Assembly (NCBI RefSeq): GCF_030812915.1
Contig: NZ_JAUSTQ010000004.1
Coordinates: 62,001 to 126,000, forward strand
Source: Alkalibacillus salilacus
GTDB taxonomy: Bacteria > Bacillota > Bacilli > Bacillales > Alkalibacillaceae
Direction of reading: 5' to 3'
DNA: 64,000 bases
The notes under the pieces were generated by a model. It ran no database searches. It had not been told where the DNA came from and worked only from the letters and a program-made list of their open reading frames with translations. A program made the translations under genes and the position numbers. Of the stretch, positions 1 to 8,510 are shown one piece after another. The first letter of the stretch is position 1. Every line of letters begins with the position of its first letter.

Positions 1-214
1 CATCTTCATTTGATACATCTGCCTTAATAACTAACACTTCAGCTGATGGCGCTACTTCTTGAATTTTCGCTTTTGTTTCATCTAACGCCTCTTGATTAAG
101 ATCAACTAACGAAAGACTAGCTCCTTCCTTCGCTACTTGAATCGCTGCAGCCTGTCCTAAGCCAGAACCTGCTCCCGTAATCAACACAACTTGATCGTCA
201 AAACGATTTTGCAT
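1..214 (-). CDS. Short-chain dehydrogenase/reductase, N-terminal part (cut by window edge)
   Basis: About 71 codons are visible, read leftwards from an ATG with an AGGAGG site just upstream. The protein opens with a Rossmann beta strand and the glycine-rich TGAGSGLG motif (residues 13-20), the NAD(P)-binding signature of classical SDR enzymes. It continues to a VDLN segment ending strand beta-2 and an ADVSNED segment typical of the adenine-ring contact. The catalytic Ser-Tyr-Lys lies outside the window, so the substrate cannot be inferred. A cre-like site lies 34 bp upstream, and a divergent TetR gene shares the intergenic region and may regulate it. The family is clear; the reaction is unknown. 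Confidence 0.85.
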   Translation of the reverse strand, partial: MQNRFDDQVVLITGAGSGLGQAAAIQVAKEGASLSLVDLNQEALDETKAKIQEVAPSAEVLVIKADVSNED

Positions 215-247
215 GATCAAACCTCCTTAATATACATCAATTCTTGG

Positions 248-261
248 GGTAAACGCTTACA
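248..261. promoter_or_regulatory. Candidate CcpA cre site
   Basis: GGTAAACGCTTACA fits the Bacillus cre consensus TGWAANCGNTNWCA at 13 of 14 positions on either strand and is nearly palindromic. It lies 34 bp upstream of the SDR start codon, a position where CcpA would block transcription. Carbon catabolite repression of the SDR gene is an inference from the match alone. Confidence 0.5.
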
Positions 262-371
262 TCAAACAACTAAAATTTCATAGTACTAGACTATGTCATG
301 TCGCTTAATGTTCGTTTATAATTAAAGTATACAACGCTTGAACAATCATACAATCATTGATCTTTTAACAT

Positions 372-410
372 TTGTCTATTGTTTAGACAGATCAAAACAA
401 TTTGTCTAAA
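372..410. promoter_or_regulatory. Candidate TetR-family operator (TGTCTA repeats)
   Basis: A perfect 6-bp inverted repeat, TGTCTA-N5-TAGACA (373-389), is followed by another TTTGTCTAAA (401-410) directly before the ribosome binding site of the TetR gene. TetR proteins usually bind such repeats next to their own gene, so autoregulation, and perhaps control of the divergent SDR, is likely. Not experimentally known. Confidence 0.45.
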
Positions 411-426
411 TAAAAGGAGGATTATC

Positions 427-1020
427 ATGTACGAAGAATCTGTTCGACAAAACCGAACTAAAAATCATTTCAAACTAGCCTTAACCGAACTCATTAAAGA
501 ACAAGGTTTCTATTCAATCACCGTCAAAGATCTAGTCGAACAAGCGCAATATAATCGTAGTACGTTTTATGTGCATTATCATGATAAATTCGAAATGGCA
601 GATGATTTACAACATGAATTATTACATGGATTAGAAGAAGCAGTGCAACTTCCATATAAAAGACGTCGAACGATTAACACGGAAAAACTGAACACATCAC
701 ATTTCGAAATCATTTCTTATGTCTATCAGCAACGATTTTATTTTGACTTAATTAACTATGACGATACACTGCCTGGTCTTCACCGCAGTCTTCCTAATAA
801 ATTCTTAGACATTTATAAAAACTATTTTGCTTTCGAAACAATCGGTGATCAACCTGTTAATATGGATTACTTTAAACATTATATTGCATTGGGATTCTAC
901 GGCCTGATTCAGAGTTGGATTCAAGGTGGGTTTCAAGAAAGCCAAGATGATTTCATCCATGAAGTAATTGAATTATCCAAAACACACATCCGTTCTGTAC
1001 AATATATTGGTGACTTATAA
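427..1020 (+). CDS. TetR/AcrR-family transcriptional regulator
   Basis: A 197-residue DNA-binding repressor. Residues about 10-55 form the TetR helix-turn-helix: a helix ending in ELIKEQGFYSITVKDLVEQA, then the recognition helix containing YNRSTFYVHYHDK. The rest is a helical ligand/dimer domain of a kind common in Bacillaceae regulators with unknown inducers. The ATG at 427 is preferred over an in-frame start 48 bp upstream because AAAAGGAGG sits 6 bp before it. The gene is divergent from the SDR, and TGTCTA repeats occupy the space in front of it. The ligand is unknown. Confidence 0.85.
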   Translation: MYEESVRQNRTKNHFKLALTELIKEQGFYSITVKDLVEQAQYNRSTFYVHYHDKFEMADDLQHELLHGLEEAVQLPYKRRRTINTEKLNTSHFEIISYVYQQRFYFDLINYDDTLPGLHRSLPNKFLDIYKNYFAFETIGDQPVNMDYFKHYIALGFYGLIQSWIQGGFQESQDDFIHEVIELSKTHIRSVQYIGDL

Positions 1021-1040
1021 ACGGGTAAAGCAATCGAGTT

Positions 1041-1727
1041 TTATTGTTTCTGTAACATCGTTAACCACATAAATGTTAAACTCTGCTTTAAATTTTTCGG
1101 TAATTGCCCAAGGATGTGATCTGACACAGCTTCCTTATAAATTCCTTCTGAACCAATAATATGATAACCCTCACACTCAGCTAATTGCTCAAATTCCCAT
1201 GGCATCATGGTATTCATAATGACATCCTCGCCGTATAACCGCTCAAAACTATTAGCTCTAGGTCCTGCTGTAGGGCCTAAGATGCCAAAACACAAATAGC
1301 CTCCAGGTTTAACGACTCGCCCTATTTCTCGAAACGTCTCAGATGGCTTTTCAGTCCACTCCAGTGAATTAATAGCAAGCACACTATCAAACGTATTGTT
1401 CTCAAATGGTAAATGAGCCATATCAGCTTGTTGAAAATTTAAATGAGTCATATCCTCAGTCAAACGGTCACGACATAAGTCAATCATATCATCCGATAAA
1501 TCAACGCCTGTTACCTTATAGTCTAACTGCCACAACTTATAAGAGCCGTAGCCATCACCACAACCTAAATCTAGGACTGCACTTTGCTTCGGCACGAACT
1601 GATTAAAAAATGGGATAATGTTACGTCGGCTTCCTTCTTCCCACATGGATTGACTTCTAGCGTGCCAGAAATTCGCACGTTCGTTCCATTGTTCTTTTGC
1701 TTGAATATGCCAAATATTCTTTTTCAC
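1041..1727 (-). CDS. Class I SAM-dependent methyltransferase
   Basis: A 228-residue predicted cytosolic methyltransferase. Motif I (VLDLGCGDG, residues 51-59) binds S-adenosylmethionine. GVDLSDDMI supplies the acidic residue at the end of strand 2, and FDSVLAINSLEW plus VVKPGGYLCFGI are the following core strands. This arrangement is typical of Methyltransf_11 proteins acting on small molecules, quinones or RNA; the substrate cannot be deduced. I chose the GTG at 1727 because GAGGG precedes it at suitable spacing, while the longer ATG start would overlap the upstream gene by 26 bp. It is probably co-transcribed with the DUF4269-like gene. Confidence 0.8.
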   Translation of the reverse strand: MKKNIWHIQAKEQWNERANFWHARSQSMWEEGSRRNIIPFFNQFVPKQSAVLDLGCGDGYGSYKLWQLDYKVTGVDLSDDMIDLCRDRLTEDMTHLNFQQADMAHLPFENNTFDSVLAINSLEWTEKPSETFREIGRVVKPGGYLCFGILGPTAGPRANSFERLYGEDVIMNTMMPWEFEQLAECEGYHIIGSEGIYKEAVSDHILGQLPKNLKQSLTFMWLTMLQKQ

Positions 1728-1740
1728 CTTATACACCCTC

Positions 1741-2274
1741 TTAAATATAGTTATGTTCCTCTCCATAATCCATTAATCGCTCGAAAGGATTTTGATAATC
1801 CAGTCCTAGGCATTCACAAAACGCCACTTCGGTTGTGAATCCTTCCCTTTTTAAATGACGTACATCCTCCATAAACTCTGGATGATCCATCAATATGTGT
1901 GCTTCAACCATCATATGTAAATATGCATTTTGCCTATTGGTTGGTTGATTCATACCAAACAATTCAAATTCAAAGCCATACGCATAGAAATTAGCTTTAA
2001 CGACAGCTGACCCGTTGACTTCAATTGTTTTGAGTGAAAATGACTTAAATGACTGATAAGCCTCACTTAACCGTCTAGCAAAATCATCGAGATCATGTAC
2101 ATAAAAAATAATATCAAGATCAGAATCTTCGTCATGGATATTCAATGGAATCGTCCCACAAACAATCGGATCGTAGGATACGAATTCATCTAAAACGTTA
2201 ACCTTTTGAATTGCCTTATAAGCACGTCTTTGATATGGATCACCTTTCTTTAAAGCTAATAATGAATCAAACAC
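1741..2274 (-). CDS. DUF4269-like protein with nucleotidyltransferase-type motif
   Basis: A 177-residue protein resembling the DUF4269 family. The segment CGTIPLNIHDEDSDLDIIFY has the G-T...DxDxD arrangement of nucleotidyltransferase-fold proteins such as MNT/KNT, in which the aspartates bind metal. A later FEFELFG may supply the third acidic residue. Biochemical activity for the family is not known to me. It starts at GTG (2274) with GAGGTG upstream, and 13 bp separate its stop from the methyltransferase start. The nucleotidyltransferase relationship is inferred from motif spacing only. Confidence 0.65.
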   Translation of the reverse strand: MFDSLLALKKGDPYQRRAYKAIQKVNVLDEFVSYDPIVCGTIPLNIHDEDSDLDIIFYVHDLDDFARRLSEAYQSFKSFSLKTIEVNGSAVVKANFYAYGFEFELFGMNQPTNRQNAYLHMMVEAHILMDHPEFMEDVRHLKREGFTTEVAFCECLGLDYQNPFERLMDYGEEHNYI

Positions 2275-2292
2275 AGTTTCACCTCACCCACA

Positions 2293-2332
2293 TAAAAAAG
2301 CCTTATTAGTCTCTATTGTACCAATAAGGCTT
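2293..2332 (-). terminator. Rho-independent terminator of the first ECF sigma operon
   Basis: On the minus strand a 10-bp stem AAGCCTTATT/AATAAGGCTT is followed by TTTTT, just after the anti-sigma stop. It separates that operon from the DUF4269-like gene. Confidence 0.8.
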
Positions 2333-2343
2333 CCATACTTCGA

Positions 2344-3375
2344 TTAAGATTCGTTTTCAATTGTTTCAAGAAGTAGTTCAAATCGTGGCCAGAACCCATC
2401 GCCTGCTGCCATAGGGTAATGATAATCGATCACGACGACGTTTTCCCCCAGTTCTCCTGCAACATACCCTTCGCCAGAACGGTAATAGCGCTTGCCTTCA
2501 ATCGACGTGTCGTAATTCGCCAAATTCTCTTCCCCTTCAAATTCACCTTCATCAACTGACAATTGATTCACCGCTTCATTAACAGTCATATCGGTAAATA
2601 CTTGAAGGTTAATCGCTACATCAACTGATTCCGCATTATTATGATGAGTGACCACCCCATCTTCTATGTTATAAGGCGCAAGCCATTCATCCATTTGATA
2701 TGTGATACCGTACGGATCTAATGCAAAGGTTGTTATCTCTGTTTGTTCCTCAGTACCTTCAACGACGATTGTTCCTTCACCAACCGAAACTTCTTCGAGT
2801 GACAACGTTTCCTTTGTAGATGGTGGTGCTTCTAATTGATCAATGACCTTCGTAACTGAATCAGTACCATTTGATACATGCCAATAAACCTCACCTGTAG
2901 TTGGCAAATCAGATTCTGGTATTGAGACATTAATTATAAAGGAGTCATCCATCGTAACTTCAGAAAAGTCTGGAGGTGTGCTTCCCTCTATATCAATTGA
3001 ATGACTAATCGCTTCATACCCTTCACCAACTGGTCCGGTAATCGTATAATTTCCACTTTCCCCTTCAATTTCTGCTGCCTCGGCGATTTCTTCAGGTAAT
3101 ATTTTCGTTTCCGCCTCTTCAGCGCTATGATCTGGAGCCATATTTTGCTGACCATCATCACCGTCGTTCATTATCCCCAAAGTCACAAAAGCAAATAATG
3201 CTACGGCTGCGACACTCGTGCCAGCCACCATCCAACGTTGTCGTTTTTGACGCTTTTGTTTTTTCTGAGCATATTGTTGAATCGTTTGACGCATCTGTTG
3301 TTTTTTTTGTTGATCCATTTTCCATTCCCTCGACTCTTCTTTCAAAACATCTAATTCATCATGATTCTGACTCAA
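2344..3375 (-). CDS. Membrane-anchored anti-sigma factor (partner of the 3.4-3.9 kb ECF sigma)
   Basis: A 343-residue single-pass membrane protein. A basic cytoplasmic N-terminus of about 47 residues, rich in K, R and Q, precedes one transmembrane helix (WMVAGTSVAAVALFAFVTLG). A long, strongly acidic extracytoplasmic domain follows. This topology, with translation overlapping an ECF sigma gene, is that of anti-sigma factors. A TTG at 3375 fits GGAGGGG at 6-nt spacing and overlaps the sigma stop by 17 bp, implying translational coupling. The extracellular domain is not recognised beyond resembling the DUF4179-type architecture. The trigger signal is unknown. Confidence 0.7.
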   Translation of the reverse strand: MSQNHDELDVLKEESREWKMDQQKKQQMRQTIQQYAQKKQKRQKRQRWMVAGTSVAAVALFAFVTLGIMNDGDDGQQNMAPDHSAEEAETKILPEEIAEAAEIEGESGNYTITGPVGEGYEAISHSIDIEGSTPPDFSEVTMDDSFIINVSIPESDLPTTGEVYWHVSNGTDSVTKVIDQLEAPPSTKETLSLEEVSVGEGTIVVEGTEEQTEITTFALDPYGITYQMDEWLAPYNIEDGVVTHHNNAESVDVAINLQVFTDMTVNEAVNQLSVDEGEFEGEENLANYDTSIEGKRYYRSGEGYVAGELGENVVVIDYHYPMAAGDGFWPRFELLLETIENES

Positions 3376-3871
3376 AAGCAACCCCTCCTTTACGCTGAAG
3401 TGCTTTAATCGCACGATGATAAGTGGTGCTCACCTTATTTTCCGACCATCCTAATACTTGTGCGGTTTCTGCAACGGTGAATTCTTCGATACCGCGTAAA
3501 AAGACAACATCTCGATAATTCGGCTTTAATTGATTGATTAATTCTCGAACATAAACTCGTAATTCAGTATTCTCTACGACTGTCTCGGGCGAATCCACTG
3601 TTTTCGGCTGATAATCTTCCTCATCTATCAATCGTCGCCAATCCCTTACTTTGTTTTTACGCATTTGATCTGTAGCTAAGTTACGGGCAATGCTAATAAG
3701 CCATGTTTTAGGGTTCGCATCACCACGAAATGACTGATGGTGATTAATTGCTTTAATGAATACGTCTTGAACCAGATCTTCAACATCTGGTGTACCTAAG
3801 CGAAAGACTAAAAATCGATAAATATCATCAGCATATTGATCAAACCATTTTATAATTAGATCATCATCCAT
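3359..3871 (-). CDS. ECF-type RNA polymerase sigma factor
   Basis: A 170-residue group 4 sigma factor with only regions 2 and 4. Region 2 (residues about 10-80) contains DVEDLVQDVFIKA for core binding and NPKTWLISIARNLATDQMRK for -10 recognition. Region 4 (about 110-165) contains YRDVVFLRGIEEFTVAETA and the helix-turn-helix GWSENKVSTTYHRAIKALQ for -35 recognition. It is followed directly by its predicted anti-sigma gene. An ECF-like promoter lies upstream, consistent with autoregulation. It resembles the SigX/W/Y group but cannot be assigned to one member. Confidence 0.9.
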   Translation of the reverse strand: MDDDLIIKWFDQYADDIYRFLVFRLGTPDVEDLVQDVFIKAINHHQSFRGDANPKTWLISIARNLATDQMRKNKVRDWRRLIDEEDYQPKTVDSPETVVENTELRVYVRELINQLKPNYRDVVFLRGIEEFTVAETAQVLGWSENKVSTTYHRAIKALQRKGGVAFESES

Positions 3872-3906
3872 CTCACGCCCCCACTTTCTGTCTGGATTAC
3901 TTATTA

Positions 3907-3932
3907 GACGATACCAACCAAAAAATCTTACA
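3907..3932 (-). promoter_or_regulatory. Candidate ECF-type autoregulatory promoter
   Basis: On the minus strand TGTAAG is followed by a 16-nt spacer and CGTC, close to the Bacillus ECF pattern TGAAAC-N16/17-CGTC. The 13-nt stretch CGTCTAATAAGTA is identical to the one in front of the second ECF operon (17115-17127). The -35 match is imperfect. Confidence 0.5.
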
Positions 3933-3966
3933 CTTTAATAAAATATTCATAATTTCAAACTGTTTT

Positions 3967-4009
3967 TGTGATATATATCACAAACTAAACCTTCTATAGA
4001 TTAGATAAT
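3967..4009 (+). promoter_or_regulatory. Crp/Fnr box and -10 element of the hmp promoter
   Basis: TGTGATATATATCACA (3967-3982) is a perfect TGTGA-N6-TCACA site. GATAAT (4004-4009) is a good -10, placing the start near 4016 and the box centre at -41.5, the class II activator position. No clear -35 is present, as expected for an activated promoter. The same geometry occurs at the oxidase operon. Confidence 0.75.
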
Positions 4010-4038
4010 GAAATTAACTCAAATATGGAGGGTTTCAA

Positions 4039-5259
4039 ATGTTAACAGAACAACAAAAAGATACAATTAAGGCAACAGCTCCGGTACTGCGTGAACATGG
4101 CACAACGATTACAACACGTTTTTACCAATTGCTTTTCGAAAAACACCCAAAGCTCTTAAATATATTTAATCAAGCAAATCAAAAACAAGGTAAACAGCAA
4201 CGTGCTTTAGCTAACTCTATTATCGCATCAGCTGAACACATCGACCAATTAGAGTCGATTATGCCTGTTGTTGAACAAATCGCTCATAAACATCGCAGTT
4301 TAGGTATTAAACCTGAACACTATCCGATCGTCGGTGAGAACTTACTTATTGCGATCAAAGACGTATTAGGTGATGCTGCAACAGATGACATCATGCAAGC
4401 TTGGGAAGACGCTTATCAAGTGATTGCCGATATTTTTATCAGTGTTGAAGCTGATTTATACGAAGAAACTGAACAACAACCAGGTGGATGGAAAGATTTC
4501 AAACCTTTCTACATTGCAGGTAAAGTTGTTGAAAGTGATGTTATCACGTCATTTTATCTCAAACCAGTTGATGAACAACCACTGCCGACTTTCGAACCAG
4601 GTCAATATATTAGTGTTAAACTTGATATTCCAAGTGAAACCTATACGAATATTCGTCAGTACAGTCTTTCATACAAACCGAATCAAAGTTATTTCCGAAT
4701 CAGTGTTAAACGTGAAGATGAACATGATCCGAATGGTGTTGTCTCCAATTATTTACACAACGAAGCATCAGTTGGTGACCTGTTAGACGTTAGTGCGCCA
4801 GCAGGTGAATTCACACTAGATACGAATAGTACAAAACCACTCGTTCTGTTAGCTGGTGGTGTAGGTATTACACCGCTTATCAATATGCTTCATACAGTCG
4901 TTGAGCAACAGCCGAGTCGACCAGTATCAATAGTACATGCCGTCCGTAATGGAGATGTTCAAGCTTTTGAACAGGAACTAACGGATTTAGTATTAGATCA
5001 TCAACATGTTAATATCTATACCATTCTATCTCACCCAACAGCAGATGATGAGGCCAATAAACATTATCATCAGAAAGGTTTCATCACATATGATTGGATG
5101 AAGGATCACTTGCCGATGGATGAAGCTGATTTTTATTTCTGTGGTCCAAAACCGTTTATGGAAGCTGTTATGAATCATTTAAATCAACATGGTGTGACCG
5201 AAGACCGCCTTAACTTTGAATTCTTCGGCCCACAAGAAGAGCTAGAAACAGTACAATAG
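4039..5259 (+). CDS. hmp: Flavohemoglobin (nitric oxide dioxygenase)
   Basis: A 406-residue cytosolic enzyme converting NO and O2 to nitrate with NAD(P)H. Residues 1-140 are a globin domain, with the proximal heme His in the HKHRSLGIKPEHY segment. Residues about 150-260 form the FAD-binding barrel, with the RQYSLS flavin motif. Residues about 265-400 form the NAD(P) domain, with LLAGGVGITPL and the terminal FYFCGPKPFMEAV motif. The length is normal for Hmp. GGAGG lies 7 nt before the ATG. Expression is probably controlled by the upstream Crp/Fnr box. A bidirectional terminator follows. Confidence 0.95.
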   Translation: MLTEQQKDTIKATAPVLREHGTTITTRFYQLLFEKHPKLLNIFNQANQKQGKQQRALANSIIASAEHIDQLESIMPVVEQIAHKHRSLGIKPEHYPIVGENLLIAIKDVLGDAATDDIMQAWEDAYQVIADIFISVEADLYEETEQQPGGWKDFKPFYIAGKVVESDVITSFYLKPVDEQPLPTFEPGQYISVKLDIPSETYTNIRQYSLSYKPNQSYFRISVKREDEHDPNGVVSNYLHNEASVGDLLDVSAPAGEFTLDTNSTKPLVLLAGGVGITPLINMLHTVVEQQPSRPVSIVHAVRNGDVQAFEQELTDLVLDHQHVNIYTILSHPTADDEANKHYHQKGFITYDWMKDHLPMDEADFYFCGPKPFMEAVMNHLNQHGVTEDRLNFEFFGPQEELETVQ

Positions 5260-5273
5260 CCTTAACCATATAA

Positions 5274-5318
5274 AACACCTCAGCTCAAGTTGAATTACAT
5301 GAAGCTGAGGTGTTTTTG
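5274..5318. terminator. Bidirectional terminator between hmp and arsC
   Basis: A 12-bp perfect stem AACACCTCAGCT/AGCTGAGGTGTT with T-rich tails on both strands lies between convergent hmp and arsC and can stop transcription from each side. Confidence 0.85.
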
Positions 5319-5321
5319 GTT

Positions 5322-5738
5322 TTATTTATGATCTTTCAATGATTCAATCCGACGTTTAATATCATCTCGGACATCACGAAAAACTTGGTTCACTTCTTCT
5401 TCGCTTCCTTCTGCTTTAGCCGGATCAAACAATCCCCAGTGATCTGTCTCAACATTCGGTGGCGTGACCGGACAGTTTTCTTTCGCATCACCACAAAGTG
5501 TAATCACTAAACTCGCTCGCTTCAACAGATCACGATCAATGACAGCTGATTGCTGATCTCGTATATCAACGCCTACTTCATCCATCATTTCAACCGCTTT
5601 CGGATTCACACCATGCGCCTCAATACCAGCACTATGGACATCCCACTCATCACCTAATAATTGACGCCCTAACCCTTCAGCCATCTGACTGCGACAAGAA
5701 TTACCCGTACACAAGAAATAAATAATTGGCTTACTCAT
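5322..5738 (-). CDS. arsC: Arsenate reductase, thioredoxin-coupled
   Basis: A 138-residue enzyme of the low-molecular-weight phosphatase fold that reduces arsenate to arsenite. The P-loop CTGNSCR starts at Cys10 with Arg16, and the redox pair Cys82/Cys89 is present in LCGDAKENC, matching the catalytic triad of Bacillus and Staphylococcus ArsC. The ATG at 5738 is preferred because the upstream GTG overlaps the AAGGAG ribosome binding site. It is last in an arsR-arsB-arsC operon, with 12 bp to arsB. The arsenite formed is the substrate of ArsB. Confidence 0.96.
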   Translation of the reverse strand: MSKPIIYFLCTGNSCRSQMAEGLGRQLLGDEWDVHSAGIEAHGVNPKAVEMMDEVGVDIRDQQSAVIDRDLLKRASLVITLCGDAKENCPVTPPNVETDHWGLFDPAKAEGSEEEVNQVFRDVRDDIKRRIESLKDHK

Positions 5739-5750
5739 ACAGAACACTCC

Positions 5751-7052
5751 TTATAAATTTACTAAAATAATTGAGACATATAAACCGAGTAACGTGAAAG
5801 CTAACACTGGAATCGTTAAGATTAAGCCGACTTTAAAGTAGTAACCCCACGAAATCTTAATACCTTTCTTCGATAACACATGCAGCCATAACAATGTCGC
5901 AAGTGAACCAATTGGTGTGATTTTCGGACCTAAGTCACTTCCGATTACATTGGCATAAATTAACGCTTCTTTAATCATGCCCGATGTATTCGAGGCCTCA
6001 ATAGCTAAAGCATCGATCATGACGGTTGGCATGTTATTCATGATAGAAGACAAGATTGCGGCCAGAAAACCCATCGACATCGTCGCAACCATTAAACCTT
6101 GACCTGCAGCTGCATCAATAACATTTGCAAGAACATCGGTTAAACCGACATTACGCAAACCGTAAACAACGACATACATTCCAATCGAAAAGAAAACAAT
6201 ATCCCACGGAGCACCTTTCACAACATCACTTGTCGGGACGGCTTTACTCCGTTTTGCTAGTATCAAGAAAATAATCGCAATGACACCTGCCACGAATGAC
6301 ACATAAAGAAAGTCAACCCACTCACTTGCGAAGTACCCAGCTAATAAAACGATTAAGACAAACCATGAAATGCGGAACATCTTATGGTCTTTAATTGCTT
6401 CTTTAGGTTCTTGTAATTCACTTAAATCATAATTCTTTGGAATAGATTTTCGGAAGAACAGATATAATACTGCAATACTTGCAATCATTGAAAATAAATT
6501 CGGAATAATCATCCTTAATAAATACTCTAAAAAACCTATATCAAAAAAGTCAGCTGACACAATATTCACAAGGTTACTAATCACTAAAGGTAATGATGTC
6601 GTATCAGCAATAAAACCACTCGCCATAATAAACGGCAGAATCATCGCTTCTTTGAAATTAAGAGCGCGAACCATCGATAAAACAATCGGTGTTAAGATTA
6701 ACGCTGCTCCATCATTCGCAAATAATGCGGCCACAGCAGCACCGAGTAAGGTCACAAGCACAAACATTTTCACACCATTACCACCGGCAAGTCGTGCCAT
6801 ATGTAAAGCTGCCCATTCAAAAAAGCCAATCTCATCTAAAATCAACGAAATAATAATAATTGCTACGAATGCAAATGTCGCATTCCACACAAGCTCCGTT
6901 ACATCAATGACATCTTGCACGTTTACAACACCAAAGACCAAGGCAAGTAATGCACCCGTACACGCTGTCCAGCCAATCCCTAGATTTTTAGGTTGCCAGA
7001 TAACAAATGTTAACGTAATTAGAAATATAATAATAGCTATAGTTAATTCCAT
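5751..7052 (-). CDS. arsB: Arsenite efflux permease (ArsB, NhaD/ArsB superfamily)
   Basis: A 433-residue integral membrane protein with about 11-12 hydrophobic helices, exporting arsenite or antimonite, probably by proton exchange. The [15 protein letters not shown] segment in the first half and [12 protein letters not shown] in the second are the paired helix-break motifs characteristic of ArsB. It lies between arsR and arsC, the usual three-gene resistance operon, with 13 bp to the arsR stop. No arsA ATPase is present, so it should work as a secondary transporter. Confidence 0.93.
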   Translation of the reverse strand: MELTIAIIIFLITLTFVIWQPKNLGIGWTACTGALLALVFGVVNVQDVIDVTELVWNATFAFVAIIIISLILDEIGFFEWAALHMARLAGGNGVKMFVLVTLLGAAVAALFANDGAALILTPIVLSMVRALNFKEAMILPFIMASGFIADTTSLPLVISNLVNIVSADFFDIGFLEYLLRMIIPNLFSMIASIAVLYLFFRKSIPKNYDLSELQEPKEAIKDHKMFRISWFVLIVLLAGYFASEWVDFLYVSFVAGVIAIIFLILAKRSKAVPTSDVVKGAPWDIVFFSIGMYVVVYGLRNVGLTDVLANVIDAAAGQGLMVATMSMGFLAAILSSIMNNMPTVMIDALAIEASNTSGMIKEALIYANVIGSDLGPKITPIGSLATLLWLHVLSKKGIKISWGYYFKVGLILTIPVLAFTLLGLYVSIILVNL

Positions 7053-7065
7053 GAAGTAAACTCCT

Positions 7066-7413
7066 TTATTTATGACATATGACGTTTAGTCCATCTTGTT
7101 CTAGTTCATCCAACTCACTCTGGACACTCGGTAATGATTGAAGAATCTCTTTCATTAAGTTAAACGTTGTGTGGTCTTCGTTCATTCGATAAAACACCCA
7201 TGATCCTTTTCGTTGTTCCATGACTAAACCACCATCTCGTAGCTTGCGTAAATGTTGACTGATAGCTGGCTGTGATAGATTGATTAATTCAACTAGCTCG
7301 CACACGCAGCATTCACGCTCATAAATGAATTGCATCATTCTAAGACGATTATAATCCCCTAGTAACTTAAGTGTTTGAGACGTTTGTTGAACAGTTTGTG
7401 TTTGTAACGCCAT
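7066..7413 (-). CDS. arsR: ArsR-family metalloregulator (arsenite-responsive repressor)
   Basis: A 115-residue winged-helix repressor. [10 protein letters not shown] carries the CxC motif in the helix-turn-helix that binds As(III)/Sb(III) in ArsR proteins. [21 protein letters not shown] is the recognition helix region and GSWVFYRM the wing. Binding of arsenite should release it from DNA. It heads the ars operon. An 8+8-bp palindrome lies 14 bp upstream of its start, directly downstream of a near-consensus promoter, the expected location for an autorepressor operator. Confidence 0.94.
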   Translation of the reverse strand: MALQTQTVQQTSQTLKLLGDYNRLRMMQFIYERECCVCELVELINLSQPAISQHLRKLRDGGLVMEQRKGSWVFYRMNEDHTTFNLMKEILQSLPSVQSELDELEQDGLNVICHK

Positions 7414-7427
7414 ATAAGCATCCCCTT

Positions 7428-7477
7428 ATATAAGTTAATACTTATATGATTGTAAGTTATAGATTAATAATTGTAAA
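7428..7477 (-). promoter_or_regulatory. ars promoter and ArsR operator
   Basis: On the minus strand TTTACA, a 17-nt spacer and TACAAT (7449-7477) form a sigma-A promoter. It is followed at once by the perfect palindrome ATATAAGT-TAAT-ACTTATAT (7428-7447), which would cover the transcription start. This fits repression by ArsR until arsenite binds. Confidence 0.8.
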
Positions 7478-7558
7478 GACGCGATAAATAACCTTGAATT
7501 CTATATTTCAAAAGCTGACCGTGCGATGTATGATTATAAACAAGAACTTAAGTCAAAT

Positions 7559-7599
7559 GAAAAACGTCTCGGACAAGACTAATTGTCCGAGACGTTTTT
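7559..7599 (-). terminator. Terminator overlapping the 3' end of the 7.6-8.4 kb gene
   Basis: On the minus strand a stem of about 14 bp (AACGTCTCGGACAA pairing with its complement) is followed by TTTTTC. The 5' arm contains the last codons and stop of the membrane protein gene. Confidence 0.85.
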
Positions 7600-8376
7600 C
7601 CATGTAATCACAATTGAACCACTAATATTATGGCCATGATATTTAATAGGTAAATCACCTGAATCAGTAGCTTCAAATTGGTATAACCAATCTTCATTTT
7701 CACCGATATAATCTAAGTTACCATAGTTACTTGTAGCGGAATGGCGTTTCAAGCCATAATTATTTCCTGAGTCATCGGCTAGGCCCCACTCAACCCGTAA
7801 CTCGTAATCCTGACCAGATTCTACCGGAATATGAACCGTTTCCTCACCATTAAACTGGTCAAATGTCACTTCGTACTGACCTTGATCGTATGTTTCAGAG
7901 AAACCAGATTTAATCGCAGGATTCCAGGTCATAATAATAATTAGAATGATAATCGCAGGAACACCCACACCAAATGGGCGTCTTTTCGAACGACGCACAA
8001 TGCGTTCAATAAAATAAAACAATAAAAACGCAAATACCGTAAACAAACTACTATAAAAAATCATATAGAGATAAACAGCCATAGAACTCATCGCTAAAGG
8101 GATATAAACAAGCACCCAAATAAACATAGCCGAAATCATATATAATGATACAAACGTCCGTTTTGCATTATCATCTAACTTACGTGCTACCCATTCATTC
8201 ACATAAGAGCAGACCACCAAGTAAACAATGAAGATTAACCATATAAATGGATTAGACACAAGATCATAAGCTTCTGACAAATGAAAACCTGAATAAAGTA
8301 AATAAGCGATATATGTAAGAACCATAGTCAGAAAAGCTGTTGCCATTCGACTGCTTATATTATGTAATTTATGCAT
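7579..8376 (-). CDS. Unrecognised membrane protein with extracytoplasmic C-terminal domain
   Basis: I do not recognise this 265-residue protein. The first 155 residues hold about five hydrophobic helices, with basic loops such as RRSKRR before the last. The final 105 residues are soluble and polar, with a beta-rich look, including QYEVTFDQFNGEETVHIPVE and YHGHNISGSIVITWKN. The domain should lie outside the membrane if the N-terminus is inside. It is transcribed alone, divergent from bdbC. A sensor or lipid-associated role is possible, but nothing shows it. Confidence 0.6.
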   Translation of the reverse strand: MHKLHNISSRMATAFLTMVLTYIAYLLYSGFHLSEAYDLVSNPFIWLIFIVYLVVCSYVNEWVARKLDDNAKRTFVSLYMISAMFIWVLVYIPLAMSSMAVYLYMIFYSSLFTVFAFLLFYFIERIVRRSKRRPFGVGVPAIIILIIIMTWNPAIKSGFSETYDQGQYEVTFDQFNGEETVHIPVESGQDYELRVEWGLADDSGNNYGLKRHSATSNYGNLDYIGENEDWLYQFEATDSGDLPIKYHGHNISGSIVITWKNVSDN

Positions 8377-8510
8377 GAATTCGCCTCCAATCTTTTCTTA
8401 TCATACACCATTTTCATGAAGTTAGAAAATGTTCATAAATAAAACTTACTTTTTACAAGGAATCATACTATAATTTGTGATAGACGTTATTTGTAAAAGG
8501 AGATTTATCC

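Noticed and set aside
8440-8482. TTTACA and TATAAT just upstream of bdbC as a promoter
   Set aside because: The spacing is 11 nt, far from the needed 16-18; another -35 could not be identified.
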